Shown here in pieces: positions 44,110-53,785 of a DNA stretch of 59,515 nt. Each line of letters begins with the position of its first letter. The stretch's first letter is position 1. This DNA is from Bacillota bacterium (GTDB lineage: Bacteria > Bacillota > Clostridia > Clostridiales > Clostridiaceae), in assembly GCA_030706015.1 (NCBI GenBank), contig JAUZPI010000020.1, positions 1-59,515 on the forward strand, read 5' to 3'. Both the position numbers and the translations under genes were made by a program. The notes beneath the pieces were generated by a model that saw nothing but the letters and a program-made list of their open reading frames with translations, was not told where the DNA came from and searched no databases.

Positions 44110-45117
44110 TTATCTTGTAGTGCCTCTATAAAATATCCTGGTAGGAACAATAACTCTGCCCTTATCGTCCTCACTTTTTATTTTTTCTATTATCAATTTA
44201 GAAGCTTCATATCCTAATGTATACGCATTTACATCTACAGAGGTAAGTCCTGGATTACAAAGATCTGCAAAAGGAATGTTATTAAAACTTATTATCTCTA
44301 TTTCTTCTGGTATCCTCATGCCCTGTTCTTTTATAGCCTCCATTACACCAAGAGCCATAATATCATCCGTAACAACAACGGCAGTTGGTCTTACTCCTTT
44401 ATCCAGCATTTCTTTCATGCCTCTATATCCATCTTCTTTATTAAATTCACATTCTATTATTAACTTTCGATTAATTCCAATATTGTTATCAACCAATGCA
44501 GCTCTATATCCGTCCAATCTGTCTAGGGAAACAACGTAGCCAAAATGACCGCTAACAAGGGCTATATCTTTATGTCCCCTATCTATAAGTTCCTTTGTTA
44601 CTTCATAGGCTGCAGCTACATTATCATTATCTACATAAAGTATTCCATCTGTTTGCAATGGCTTTCCAATTATTATAACTGGCATTTTAAACTTCTTCAT
44701 GGACTCAAGAATTACATTATCCATAGAAGAATACATTATTATAACTCCATCTACTCTTCCGCTTGTAACAATTTCTTTGATAGATTCCATCTGCTCTTTC
44801 TCAGTATTGCCTGTAGATAGCACTATGCAATAGTCTTTTTCATGAGCTGCTGCTGAAATACCACTTAACACTACAGGAAAGAAAGGATTAAGCAAAGACC
44901 TCTCAGCAGACTGAGGCATTACAATACCAATAGTATTTGTTGATTTACTTACTAAACTCCTAGCTATGGCATTAGGATAGTACCCCAACTCTTCCATAAC
45001 ACTCCTAACATTTCGTTTGGTTTCATCACTAATTCTGGAACTATCAGATATTACCCTTGATACTGTAGATGGTGATACCCCTGCTAATTTTGCAACATCT
45101 TTTATTGTTATTTTCAT
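44110..45117 (-). CDS. LacI/GalR-family transcriptional regulator
   Basis: A 335-residue repressor: N-terminal LacI helix-turn-helix and hinge (KITIKDVAKLAGVSPSTVSR to about residue 58) and a periplasmic-binding-type effector domain (about 60-335; NTIGIVMPQ, RVDGVIIMYSS, ISFNNIPFADLCNPGLTSV). It has an AAGGAG site. Next to a PucR-type regulator and an msmX-type ATPase, it probably controls sugar uptake genes located elsewhere; no transporter permease gene is adjacent. Confidence 0.93.
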   Translation of the reverse strand: MKITIKDVAKLAGVSPSTVSRVISDSSRISDETKRNVRSVMEELGYYPNAIARSLVSKSTNTIGIVMPQSAERSLLNPFFPVVLSGISAAAHEKDYCIVLSTGNTEKEQMESIKEIVTSGRVDGVIIMYSSMDNVILESMKKFKMPVIIIGKPLQTDGILYVDNDNVAAAYEVTKELIDRGHKDIALVSGHFGYVVSLDRLDGYRAALVDNNIGINRKLIIECEFNKEDGYRGMKEMLDKGVRPTAVVVTDDIMALGVMEAIKEQGMRIPEEIEIISFNNIPFADLCNPGLTSVDVNAYTLGYEASKLIIEKIKSEDDKGRVIVPTRIFYRGTTR

Positions 45118-45149
45118 AATTCTACTCCTTCCCAGTTATACCGTAAGGC

Positions 45150-45184
45150 AATAAGAGGTAAACACATATTGTTTACCTCTTATT
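45150..45184. terminator. Strong hairpin between the PucR-type and LacI-type genes
   Basis: A perfect 15-bp stem (45150-45164 with 45170-45184) with a 5-nt loop, touching the stop codon of the upstream gene. The minus-strand 3' side has only TTATTGCC, so termination may be partial or it may serve as a processing/stability element. Confidence 0.6.
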
Positions 45185-46129
45185 TTACTTGGCCTCTCTC
45201 CATACAAGAAATGCTATTGTAAATACGGTGGCTTCCTTAAAATTCCTTATATCAAAACCCGTTTCTTTTTTTATTTTGTCAACTCTATAAATTAGAGTAT
45301 TCCTGTGAATATATAATTTTCTGGAAGCCTCACTGATATTTAGACCCGATCTTACAAATTCTTCAATTGTTAGTATCATCTCAGAATCAAAATTATTAAA
45401 CTTTTCTTTGAAATCTTCCAAAAGTTCCTGTTTCAATTTTGGGCTAATACTATAAACTATCTTTTCAAATAACAGCTTATTATAGTCTAGTACATCATCT
45501 TTAATTCCAAATTTCTTGCCTAGCATTATGCACTGCTTTGCGTTATCGAAAGCTCTCTTTAACGTATCTTTATCATAAGCAATATTGCCATAACTAATAA
45601 AGCAATTACAGTATAAATCAGATATTACTGCCTCTCTCATACTTGCAGCATGCTCACTTACTTCTTGAAATACCCCAAGTACAATAATATCATCTTGATA
45701 AATCACACTCATAATATCTTGATCATTATATAGCTGCTTAATCACATTAAGAGCTTCATATTTATTTCCATCAACATTCAGCAAAAACAATGTACAACCT
45801 TTTGACAAAATTGGCAGGTTATTTTCTACCTTGTCATAAGAAACTTCCTTACCCTCTAATATATCAATGAGTGTCTGCTCTTTTATTGAATACATTTCTT
45901 TATATTTATTCTCTATAATATACTTCAATAAACTCGCGCTATACTCAAACTTTTTATCAATACTAATAAATGCTTTTGATTTACCTAAGAAAATGGGTAT
46001 ATATACTCTTTCAGAGCTCTCTATATCTGAATTGTTAGCAAACATAGTTGTACCCTCTTCTGTAGTTATGCTAAATTTAATATCTATACTGCTATTCAAT
46101 TCCTGTAGAAAATCTCTGAAATCATACAT
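45185..46129 (-). CDS. PucR/CdaR-type helix-turn-helix regulator
   Basis: A 314-residue regulator. The N-terminal 250 residues are a sensor part without a clear match; the C-terminal 60 (about 250-314) carry the PucR-family helix-turn-helix (GLNISEASRKLYIHRNTLIY). Family members (CdaR, PucR) are activators responding to metabolites such as sugar acids or purine catabolites. It begins 14 bp after the msmX-type gene, so they are co-transcribed, which suggests a role linked to sugar transport. Confidence 0.85.
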   Translation of the reverse strand: MYDFRDFLQELNSSIDIKFSITTEEGTTMFANNSDIESSERVYIPIFLGKSKAFISIDKKFEYSASLLKYIIENKYKEMYSIKEQTLIDILEGKEVSYDKVENNLPILSKGCTLFLLNVDGNKYEALNVIKQLYNDQDIMSVIYQDDIIVLGVFQEVSEHAASMREAVISDLYCNCFISYGNIAYDKDTLKRAFDNAKQCIMLGKKFGIKDDVLDYNKLLFEKIVYSISPKLKQELLEDFKEKFNNFDSEMILTIEEFVRSGLNISEASRKLYIHRNTLIYRVDKIKKETGFDIRNFKEATVFTIAFLVWREAK

Positions 46130-46143
46130 TTACAACCATCCTC

Positions 46144-47253
46144 CTACAGAACAGTCTTTTCTGTTTCCTTATCAAATATGTGTATCTTTGTTTCGTCTAA
46201 AGCTATTTTTATCTTATCTCCAGCTTTTGCCTTAGATAATCCATTAACTCTTGAAGTTAAATTAGCTTTTCCTTTTGATAAATAGATATAAGTTTCTGCA
46301 CCCATAAGCTCAGTTACTTCAACTTGTGCTTCAACTGTAGCACTAGCATGTTTTGCAATAAAATCTGCATCATCACTGATATGCTCTGGTCTTATACCCA
46401 TTATTACTTCCTTACCAACATATCCGCTTTCCTTAAGAATTGCTGCACTTTCACTTGGAAGAACGATAACATCTTCACCAAAGTTAACAGCAACCTTACC
46501 ATCTTTTTCAATTAACTTAGCATCTATGAAGTTCATTTGAGGACTTCCTATAAAGCCTGCAACGAATACGTTAACTGGATGATGGTATATACGTTGTGGA
46601 GTATCCACTTGTTGAACTATACCGTCTTTCATAACAACTATTCTTGTTCCTAAAGTCATTGCTTCTGTTTGGTCATGTGTTACATATATAAATGTTGTTT
46701 GTAATCTCTTGTGCAATTTTGATATCTCAGTTCTCATTTGAACTCTTAGTTTAGCATCAAGGTTTGATAAAGGTTCATCCATTAAGAAAACTTTAGGTTC
46801 TCTTACTATAGCTCTTCCCATAGCAACTCTTTGTCTTTGTCCACCAGATAATGCTGCTGGCTTTCTTTCAAGCAAGTGAGATATATCAAGACTCTTTGCT
46901 GCTTCTCTTACCTTTTTGTCGATAACATCTTTAGGTACTTTTCTTAATTTTAAACCGAAAGCCATGTTATCGTATACGCTCATGTGTGGATATAATGCAT
47001 AGTTTTGGAATACCATCGCGATATCTCTATCTTTAGGAGATACATCATTAACTAGGTTGCTGCCTATGTATAATTCTCCTTGTGATATTTCTTCAAGACC
47101 TGCAATCATTCTTAATGTTGTTGATTTACCGCATCCAGATGGTCCTACAAATACTATAAATTCTTTATCCTTTATTTCAAGATTGAAGTCCTTAACCGCT
47201 GTAACATTACCTGGATATATTTTATACATATGTCTTATTGATAACTCTGCCAT
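46144..47253 (-). CDS. msmX: MsmX/UgpC-type sugar ABC transporter ATPase
   Basis: A 369-residue ATPase: Walker A GPSGCGKST, Q-loop VFQNYALYPHMSV, signature LSGGQRQRVAMGRAI, Walker B VFLMDEPLSNLDAKLR, and a C-terminal TOBE/regulatory domain (about 240-369). MsmX energises several carbohydrate importers in Firmicutes and is often encoded away from them, which fits the lack of permease and binding-protein genes here. GGGGGAG site before the ATG. Confidence 0.93.
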   Translation of the reverse strand: MAELSIRHMYKIYPGNVTAVKDFNLEIKDKEFIVFVGPSGCGKSTTLRMIAGLEEISQGELYIGSNLVNDVSPKDRDIAMVFQNYALYPHMSVYDNMAFGLKLRKVPKDVIDKKVREAAKSLDISHLLERKPAALSGGQRQRVAMGRAIVREPKVFLMDEPLSNLDAKLRVQMRTEISKLHKRLQTTFIYVTHDQTEAMTLGTRIVVMKDGIVQQVDTPQRIYHHPVNVFVAGFIGSPQMNFIDAKLIEKDGKVAVNFGEDVIVLPSESAAILKESGYVGKEVIMGIRPEHISDDADFIAKHASATVEAQVEVTELMGAETYIYLSKGKANLTSRVNGLSKAKAGDKIKIALDETKIHIFDKETEKTVL

Positions 47254-47346
47254 TTATTTACTCCCCCTAAATAAATTAATCTATGTATTTATTTTAATGC
47301 ATTGTAAACCTTTTATCTATTCACAAATCAAACAAAACTCAACTAT

Positions 47347-48303
47347 CTAATTTGTAGAAAAGTACAAACCCTGATATAAGCCCTGCTCACTTAGCTGTTT
47401 ATCAATTGCATTTAACACTTCCCACTTCTTTAAACTCCACATAGGTCCAATAAGTAAGTTCCTAGGGGCATCCCCAGTCAATCTATGAATTACCATATTT
47501 TCCGGAAGAAGTGTAATTGCCTTGCATATTAGATCAACGTATTGTTGTTGTTCTAAAAACCGGAACTCGTCTCTTTTATACATATCTACAAGAGGTGTAT
47601 CCTTCATCAAATGAAGTAAATGCATTTTTATCCCCTGAATATCTTTCTTCGAAATATATTTTATAGTTCTAAGTGCATCTTCTTCACTCTCGCCAGGCAA
47701 CCCAAATATACTATGAACAACCACGTCAATCTTTCTCTTCCTCAAATTGTTTAAGGCTTCTTCAAATTTTTCTAGCTTATATCCTCTATTAATTTTTCTA
47801 GCTGTGTCATCATTAACAGTTTGAAGTCCTAATTCAACCCATGTATATACTCTACTATTAAACTCTTCTAATAAGTCTAAAACATTCTCATCAAGACAAT
47901 CAGGTCTCGTAGCAATAGCTAAAGCTACAACCCCAGGTTGGCATACTGCTTCATTATATTTTCTTCTCAGTACTTCTATATTGGCATAAGTATTGGTATA
48001 GGCTTGAAAATAAGCTATGTATTTTCCATCCCTCCACTTTTTATTCATCATGCCTTTGATATCTTTAAACTGCTTTGAGATTGAGTATTCTCTATTGCCT
48101 GCAAAGTCACCTGAGCCTCTTTCACTACAAAATACACATCCACCTGTACTTATTGTTCCATCTCTATTGGGACAAGAAAACCCTGCATCAAGAGATATTT
48201 TAAATACTTTGCCATTAAACTTCTTTCTAAGAAAGTTATTTAAGCTATAGTACCTCTTACCACCCCATTGCTCAATATTATACTGCATTGTGTTAACAGG
48301 CAA
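47347..48303 (-). CDS. Radical SAM protein, YhcC/YtqA family
   Basis: A 318-residue radical SAM enzyme. The cluster motif is Cys44, Cys56 and Cys59 (CPNRDGTISTGGCVFC), typical of this family and unlike the classic CxxxCxxC. Other landmarks: AYFQAYTNTYA, ELGLQTVND and SIFGLPGES. It resembles tRNA-modifying Elp3/MiaB-type radical enzymes, but the family's reaction is not settled. Start codon is TTG with a weak ribosome binding site; the ATG at 48288 is an alternative. Confidence 0.85.
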   Translation of the reverse strand: MPVNTMQYNIEQWGGKRYYSLNNFLRKKFNGKVFKISLDAGFSCPNRDGTISTGGCVFCSERGSGDFAGNREYSISKQFKDIKGMMNKKWRDGKYIAYFQAYTNTYANIEVLRRKYNEAVCQPGVVALAIATRPDCLDENVLDLLEEFNSRVYTWVELGLQTVNDDTARKINRGYKLEKFEEALNNLRKRKIDVVVHSIFGLPGESEEDALRTIKYISKKDIQGIKMHLLHLMKDTPLVDMYKRDEFRFLEQQQYVDLICKAITLLPENMVIHRLTGDAPRNLLIGPMWSLKKWEVLNAIDKQLSEQGLYQGLYFSTN

Positions 48304-48453
48304 AATATCAACTTCTTTCGTTTATTTATACATTTAATTGTATATACTTATTATAACCCAAAATTTCTCAACTTAAAAGAGCATATTATAAGCAAATTTG
48401 TATATTATCCACAAGGTGCTTAAATACGCTCTATAGATTTATTATATATTTTT

Positions 48454-49584
48454 CTATGTTTCAACCTTTTTTGTCTTTTTCTTTTCAAGGTCTAATTTCC
48501 ATGATCCCTTAGCACTTTGTGCATTGGGGTCATTTTCAAATCCAGTTCTAGGAGTAACTCTGTATTGTAAATAACCTTTTTCAAAATAGTGTATAGTCAC
48601 ATCAACTTTTCCCTTAAGTTTCATGTCAATTAGCTTAGCCTCTACAGGGTCACCACTTCTAGTATTATACAAGTTAATGCCAATACCTGTTGTAGGTGCC
48701 AAATATTGAACAGCCACAATTTTTCTATCTTGAGCAAAGGCTATGCTTTGAACTTGAGAATCTTTAAATACATCAACAATTGTTATATTCTTTCCAATAG
48801 GCTTTTCTCTCCCTGATGTAGCTCCTCCTTGACCGCCTTGAGCGCCCTGACCTCCTTGACCACCGCCTCCGCCTTGGCCGCCTTGACCACCGCCGCCTCC
48901 GCCTTGCGTCTGCATGCTTTCTTCAATATCAACCATAGCCAGCAGTGAATTTTTGCCCATTGTACTTATTGCTATCCTATCACCATCATATCCATAGTTC
49001 ATTGGTCCAAAACCATCCTTTGATACCAAAAGCTTATCAATACTTCCTCTATCAACCTTCGAAAATGCATACTGTGGTATATCATCCATACTGATTATTG
49101 GATCTGTTTTTACATTATCCCTGTTTTTTTCTCTTATCTGATTTGAAACAGCAGTTGCTTCCTTCATAGGTTTTGTTTTTATATCTTTAATCTTATACTT
49201 ACCATCTTCTTTTGCAACTTTAATAGTATACTCATCTAATGAACAAGACGAACCTGGCGAACCTGAATTGTTACTTCTAACTACTTTAACCTTTATTGAT
49301 CCCTCCATGCCAGTCTGAGATATTTCATCAATATTGTAGCCTACGGTTTTAAGACTCTGTGGGTCTTGGGGTTTTGCTTCTCCTTTTAAATCACTAGCAT
49401 AAAGCTTACTTATCCCCTCCACATTGTTATCAATTAAATACTTCATATAATTCTCTGTTGTACTTATTGCTTTCATCATATCAAATTCATTTTTTGATTC
49501 TCCTTTACCTTCAGCCCTTGATGTACAACCAACAGGCAGTATTGTGAGAATGATCAATAACACATATGATATCCACCTTTTCAT
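48454..49584 (-). CDS. Lipoprotein with a Gly/Gln-rich linker, function unknown
   Basis: A 376-residue lipoprotein: signal peptide with lipobox PVGC (lipid on Cys20), an NTF2-like or DUF-type region at about 35-135, a second globular part at about 165-225, a low-complexity linker of almost only Gly and Gln at 228-254, and a beta-rich C-terminal part. The linker is encoded by a locally GC-rich tract near 48822-48902, unlike the surrounding AT-rich DNA. I recognise no family. A GGAGG site precedes the ATG; the gene stands alone. Confidence 0.8.
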   Translation of the reverse strand: MKRWISYVLLIILTILPVGCTSRAEGKGESKNEFDMMKAISTTENYMKYLIDNNVEGISKLYASDLKGEAKPQDPQSLKTVGYNIDEISQTGMEGSIKVKVVRSNNSGSPGSSCSLDEYTIKVAKEDGKYKIKDIKTKPMKEATAVSNQIREKNRDNVKTDPIISMDDIPQYAFSKVDRGSIDKLLVSKDGFGPMNYGYDGDRIAISTMGKNSLLAMVDIEESMQTQGGGGGGQGGQGGGGGQGGQGAQGGQGGATSGREKPIGKNITIVDVFKDSQVQSIAFAQDRKIVAVQYLAPTTGIGINLYNTRSGDPVEAKLIDMKLKGKVDVTIHYFEKGYLQYRVTPRTGFENDPNAQSAKGSWKLDLEKKKTKKVET

Positions 49585-49865
49585 CTTTATACCTCCAAGC
49601 TAGATATGTCCTTTAAACCACAACTTCCCATCCACAACACCTCATTCTCCATAAGAATAAGTAACGGATGGTATATCCATGAATAACAAATTCTAAGTGT
49701 CTTTGACATTTAGAACTCTGTTAATCTTAGTTTGCCACAAATTAAAAAATTAATTTGCAACATACATTATTTTTTTGATTTTTTATATACATATAATATA
49801 AAGTACAACAATTCGATTTAAGCAATAAGCCTCAAAAAGTAATCAATACAAAATGGAGGTATACA
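49585..49865. other. Intergenic region with an 11-bp hairpin
   Basis: A 281-bp divergent gap. TTCTAAGTGTC (49691-49701) pairs with GACATTTAGAA (49705-49715) with one G-T pair and a 3-nt loop. There is no T-run on either strand, so an operator or a leader hairpin is more likely than a terminator. No consensus promoter was identified. Confidence 0.4.
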
Positions 49866-50915
49866 TTGAAAAAGAATTTTACTCTCATATTTCAAATATC
49901 TGCTGTGTTCATAGGTACTATTGTAGGCGCTGGATTAGCTTCCGGACAAGAAATAACTCAATTCTTTACCACCTTTGGATATAAAAGCTTTATTGGTCTA
50001 ATAATATGCATGCTTTTATACATAATTATTGGCTTTATGATAATAAATATAAGCATGGAGTATAAATTAAACTCCTATAAACAACTAATAAACTTAGTAA
50101 GTCCAGGATTATTAGGTGAAATTATTGATATAATTATGGGGTTTTTCATGATTAGCAGTGCAGGAATAATTTTGGCTGGAAGCGGTGCTTTACTACATCA
50201 ATATTTCGGGTGCTCTAAATGGGTAGGCATTATTCTAATGATATTTATATCACTCTTTGCACTCTTGAGGAATACAAAGGGCCTAATTGAAATAAACTCC
50301 TTTATTGTTCCCTCATTGTTAATAGTCATTGTTACAATTTTCGCTCTATATATGATGTTATCAAAAGATCATATTAATATAGCATTTATAAAAAGTATTC
50401 CTTATACAAAAAACCACTGGCAGTTTTCATCCATCTTATATGCCGGTTTTAACATACTCTGTTGCAGCGGGGTGCTTGTACCCTTAAGCAACGAAACTCA
50501 ACAAAAAAAACCGCTGCAATTAGGATTGCTTCTAGGCGCTGTATGTCTTACATTATTATCTTTTATGTTAAATCTTATGTTAATGCTTAATATTCCCTAT
50601 ATATTTGAATATGAAGTACCGCTTTTGTATATTGCCAATAGATTCGGAAACTTAATACAAATATCACTTCTTTGTATAATATTTTTAGAGATGTTCTCAA
50701 CTGAGGTATCAGATATCTACAGCTTAGGCAAAACTGTGGAACAAGCTATTAATGTACCTTATAAAGTATCAGTTATTATCATTCTTTGTGTAGCTATACC
50801 TATATCTCAAATTGGTTTCAAAAATCTTATAACTTTCTTGTACCCTGCTTTCGGCCTGATAAGCACAATATTTATGATTCAATGCTGTATATTTTACAAG
50901 AAAAATAAGCTATAA
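49866..50915 (+). CDS. YkvI-family membrane protein (putative transporter)
   Basis: A 349-residue integral membrane protein with about ten segments. The N-terminus (QISAVFIGTIVGAGLASGQE) has the broken-helix GxGxASG pattern of the LeuT/APC superfamily, and the whole resembles the YkvI group of Bacillus and Clostridium. Such folds transport amino acids or similar solutes with an ion, but no substrate is known for this group. TTG start, 6 nt after GGAGG. Confidence 0.8.
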   Translation: MKKNFTLIFQISAVFIGTIVGAGLASGQEITQFFTTFGYKSFIGLIICMLLYIIIGFMIINISMEYKLNSYKQLINLVSPGLLGEIIDIIMGFFMISSAGIILAGSGALLHQYFGCSKWVGIILMIFISLFALLRNTKGLIEINSFIVPSLLIVIVTIFALYMMLSKDHINIAFIKSIPYTKNHWQFSSILYAGFNILCCSGVLVPLSNETQQKKPLQLGLLLGAVCLTLLSFMLNLMLMLNIPYIFEYEVPLLYIANRFGNLIQISLLCIIFLEMFSTEVSDIYSLGKTVEQAINVPYKVSVIIILCVAIPISQIGFKNLITFLYPAFGLISTIFMIQCCIFYKKNKL

Positions 50916-50988
50916 TTATGGCACAGCAATGAATTATTGAATTTTATTATAAATTGAACTTTTTACACTAGATGAAGAGGTGTTTTTC

Positions 50989-51888
50989 ATGCTTAACATG
51001 CTTAAAATGTGTACTCTATGCGCTAGAAACTGCAGGGTTAATAGGTTATCAGGGGAACTTGGCTTTTGTAAATCGGGACAGAATGTTATGGTAGCGAAGG
51101 CTTACTTACATCCTTGGGAAGAACCCTGTATTTCCGGTACCAACGGTTCTGGGACTGTTTTTTTCTCTAATTGCAATTTAGGATGTGTTTTTTGCCAAAA
51201 TCATTCCATTAGCCAAGAACATATAGGAAAAGAAATTTCTACCGAAAGGTTAGCAGAAATATTTATTGAACACCAAAAAAATAATGCACATAACATAAAC
51301 CTAGTTACTCCTACCCACTATGTTCCCCAGATAATTGAAGCCATTAGTATTGCTAAAAAAAACGGGTTGGTTATTCCAATAGTATACAATAGCAATGGTT
51401 ATGAGAATATTGATACCATCAAAGCTTTAAATGGTTATATTGATGTATATCTTCCAGATTTAAAATATTTAAACGAAAAATATGCATCAAAATACTCCAA
51501 TGCACCTGAATATTTTAAATACGCTTCTGCCGCAATAAAAGAGATGGCAGCTCAGGTTGGAGATGCAGTTTTTGATGAGAATGGAATTATAAAAAAAGGC
51601 GTCATAATAAGACACCTTATGTTACCTGGACTATTATTTGATTCAAAAAAGATAGTTGACTATATACAGGCTACATTTGGTGGTTCAGTATATATTAGCT
51701 TAATGAATCAATATACCCCTATGCACAAAGCCTCGACATATCCTGAAATAAATAAACCTCTTAATGTAAAACATTACAAGGCTCTTATAGAATATGCCTG
51801 CTCCGTTGGTATCAAAAATGGATTTATTCAAGAGACAGGTACCTCTTCAGTAACATATGTACCAGACTTTAACTTAAGCGGAATATAA
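50989..51888 (+). CDS. Radical SAM protein, PflX/PflA-like
   Basis: A 299-residue protein resembling pyruvate formate-lyase activating enzymes (PflX group). An N-terminal Cys-rich part (CTLCARNC, GFC) is followed by the radical SAM motif CNLGCVFC, then SPLIT-type TIM-barrel features (PTHYVP, YNSNGYE, DVYLPDLKY). The natural target is unknown for this group. The ATG at 50989 follows GAGGTG; an in-frame GTG at 50980 lies inside that site. Confidence 0.88.
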   Translation: MLNMLKMCTLCARNCRVNRLSGELGFCKSGQNVMVAKAYLHPWEEPCISGTNGSGTVFFSNCNLGCVFCQNHSISQEHIGKEISTERLAEIFIEHQKNNAHNINLVTPTHYVPQIIEAISIAKKNGLVIPIVYNSNGYENIDTIKALNGYIDVYLPDLKYLNEKYASKYSNAPEYFKYASAAIKEMAAQVGDAVFDENGIIKKGVIIRHLMLPGLLFDSKKIVDYIQATFGGSVYISLMNQYTPMHKASTYPEINKPLNVKHYKALIEYACSVGIKNGFIQETGTSSVTYVPDFNLSGI

Positions 51889-51916
51889 AAAAACACCCTT
51901 AACAGGTGTTTTTTTA
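51889..51916. terminator. Bidirectional terminator between pflX-like and H-NOX receptor genes
   Basis: Stem AAAAACACC/GGTGTTTTT with loop cttaaca and T-runs on both strands, lying between convergent stop codons. Confidence 0.88.
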
Positions 51917-53716
51917 TTATATTTTATATCTGCTTAGGTCACCCTTAAACTCATCTGTCATTTTCTTAAACTCACCAATATTATCTGTTAATAGCTTAAT
52001 TTCATTAGTATAGTTAATTACATTTGCACTGACTTCCTCAGATGACGCGGAATTCTCCTCTGCAATAGCAGCAAGTGATTCAATATTTTGATATATGTTT
52101 GATATTGAATCTGCTTTATTATTTAATTCATTCATGGTCCTAATCATGGATGTTGCAACGTCTTTAGCTGCTGATGTTGCTTCAAAACTTAGTTTTCTAA
52201 CATTCTCTAAACTATTGGTTTCATTTTGTAACACAACATATTGATCTTCTATCTTCACAACTAAGCTTCCAATATCCTGAACAAAATCGGCTAGGTTTGA
52301 ATTTATTTGTTCTACAGCCAATTGAGTTTGCTCTGCTAATTTTCTTACTTCCTCAGCTACTACAGAGAAGCCTTTACCAGCCTCGCCAGCTCTCGCTGCT
52401 TCTATAGATGCATTCAAGGCTAGCAGATTAGTTTGTTCCGATATTTCTGATACTATTGAAACTATGCCGGTAATGTTCTTTGCTTTTACTTCTAATTCTG
52501 TTCCTTTATCTTTAACTTCTTGAAATTTTGCCAATGTCTCCATTATGTTATTACTTGTTTTATCTACATGCTCATAACTATCATTTACTTTTTCTATAGC
52601 CTCTTCTAATTGCTGCTTATTGTCATCCTCATTTTTCACTATGACTTTTAACCCTTCAATGTTCTCATTAAGTATAGAAGCGCTCTCTTGAGTATTTTCA
52701 GCTTGTCCTACTGCGCAATTTGCTACTTGTTCTACAACTCCAGATATCTCTTCAGATGTATTACTCATGGATTTTGCAATATGATCTATTTTACTCACAA
52801 ACGTACCCATTTCGTCAGTAACGCCCTTAAACCCAACAAAATCTGCGGAAACTGACTTCTTGTATTTGTTCAATTCCTTATAAATATCTTCAAAGAAATC
52901 GTTAGTAACTATAGTTCCATCTAATATATACTCATGATTATTTAATCTTTGTATTTCTTCAATTATGTCCTTTCGAGGTCTGATAAGTATAGATGCTGCC
53001 ACAAAGCTGGCTGCTGAAGAAATTAATGCTGCTGCTAACGCTTTATATATATTTGCAATAGACAGCAATGGTATAAAAGTAATCAGTGACACTATTAAAT
53101 TAAATAAAGCCACCTTTGCTTGAAAACTTTTTATAACTCCAAAGGATAGAAGTTTGCTAAGTTTATATGTTTTTTTGTAGAAAATATCCTTTTCAAAAGT
53201 CATCTTTAAGACTACTGAATTATCTGTTTTCTCCATTTCAGTAAGCTGAACTTCTTCTTTAAAGAAATTGGCGCTTCCTTTTATCAATCCTTGAAGGTAA
53301 TCAAACATTCCTCTACTAGACCTATAGGTAAATATAGCTTCTCTCTTTGAGATTGGCTTTATATCTACTAAAGGTGGTTTTGCCCCTGGCAGCTTTTTTG
53401 TCATAACAACATGTACATCATATAAGGATTTAAGAAATGAATATAAATTATCGTGGTCAAAAAATGCAGGAAAATCATTAAAAAAGGAATTTATATTATC
53501 CTCTCCTATAATTCCCCATAAAGCTTTGGTATCAATTCCAACATCTTGGGATATAAATTTTACAACATTCCTAACCTGATCATCATTTATATCCTCTAGC
53601 GGTGAGAATATCTTTTGTGAACCCCAACCAACCCTGTTCATTGCACTGTCTACAATTTCGTTTCCATATTTCTTTCTACAGGTTTTCATCCACGTAGAAA
53701 CTACAGTTCCTTTCAT
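51917..53716 (-). CDS. H-NOX heme-sensor methyl-accepting chemotaxis protein
   Basis: A 599-residue receptor. Residues 1-about 180 are an H-NOX domain that can be numbered like Thermoanaerobacter (Caldanaerobacter) H-NOX without gaps: proximal His102, the heme propionate motif Tyr131-Ser133-Arg135, Pro115, and the distal Trp9, Asn74 and Tyr140. Two membrane segments follow (about 203-246), then the chemoreceptor signalling domain (about 340-590, SEQTNLLALNASIEAARAGE). H-NOX receptors sense O2 or NO through heme. The intact distal tyrosine network favours stable O2 binding, so aerotaxis away from oxygen is a fair guess. Confidence 0.95.
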   Translation of the reverse strand: MKGTVVSTWMKTCRKKYGNEIVDSAMNRVGWGSQKIFSPLEDINDDQVRNVVKFISQDVGIDTKALWGIIGEDNINSFFNDFPAFFDHDNLYSFLKSLYDVHVVMTKKLPGAKPPLVDIKPISKREAIFTYRSSRGMFDYLQGLIKGSANFFKEEVQLTEMEKTDNSVVLKMTFEKDIFYKKTYKLSKLLSFGVIKSFQAKVALFNLIVSLITFIPLLSIANIYKALAAALISSAASFVAASILIRPRKDIIEEIQRLNNHEYILDGTIVTNDFFEDIYKELNKYKKSVSADFVGFKGVTDEMGTFVSKIDHIAKSMSNTSEEISGVVEQVANCAVGQAENTQESASILNENIEGLKVIVKNEDDNKQQLEEAIEKVNDSYEHVDKTSNNIMETLAKFQEVKDKGTELEVKAKNITGIVSIVSEISEQTNLLALNASIEAARAGEAGKGFSVVAEEVRKLAEQTQLAVEQINSNLADFVQDIGSLVVKIEDQYVVLQNETNSLENVRKLSFEATSAAKDVATSMIRTMNELNNKADSISNIYQNIESLAAIAEENSASSEEVSANVINYTNEIKLLTDNIGEFKKMTDEFKGDLSRYKI

Positions 53717-53785
53717 TATTAATCCCCCTTTGCTTATTGAAAATTCTAAGCTTCAGATGTTCCTTTCCATCTAAAGCCTTAAATT

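Noticed and set aside
45150..45184. Very strong intrinsic terminator
   Set aside because: The 15-bp stem is clear but a U-run is missing on the minus strand, so I keep it only as a probable or partial terminator.
48405..48413. Replication origin signal at a perfect DnaA box
   Set aside because: A single box, with no cluster, no dnaA/dnaN genes and no AT-rich unwinding array; one such 9-mer is expected by chance here.
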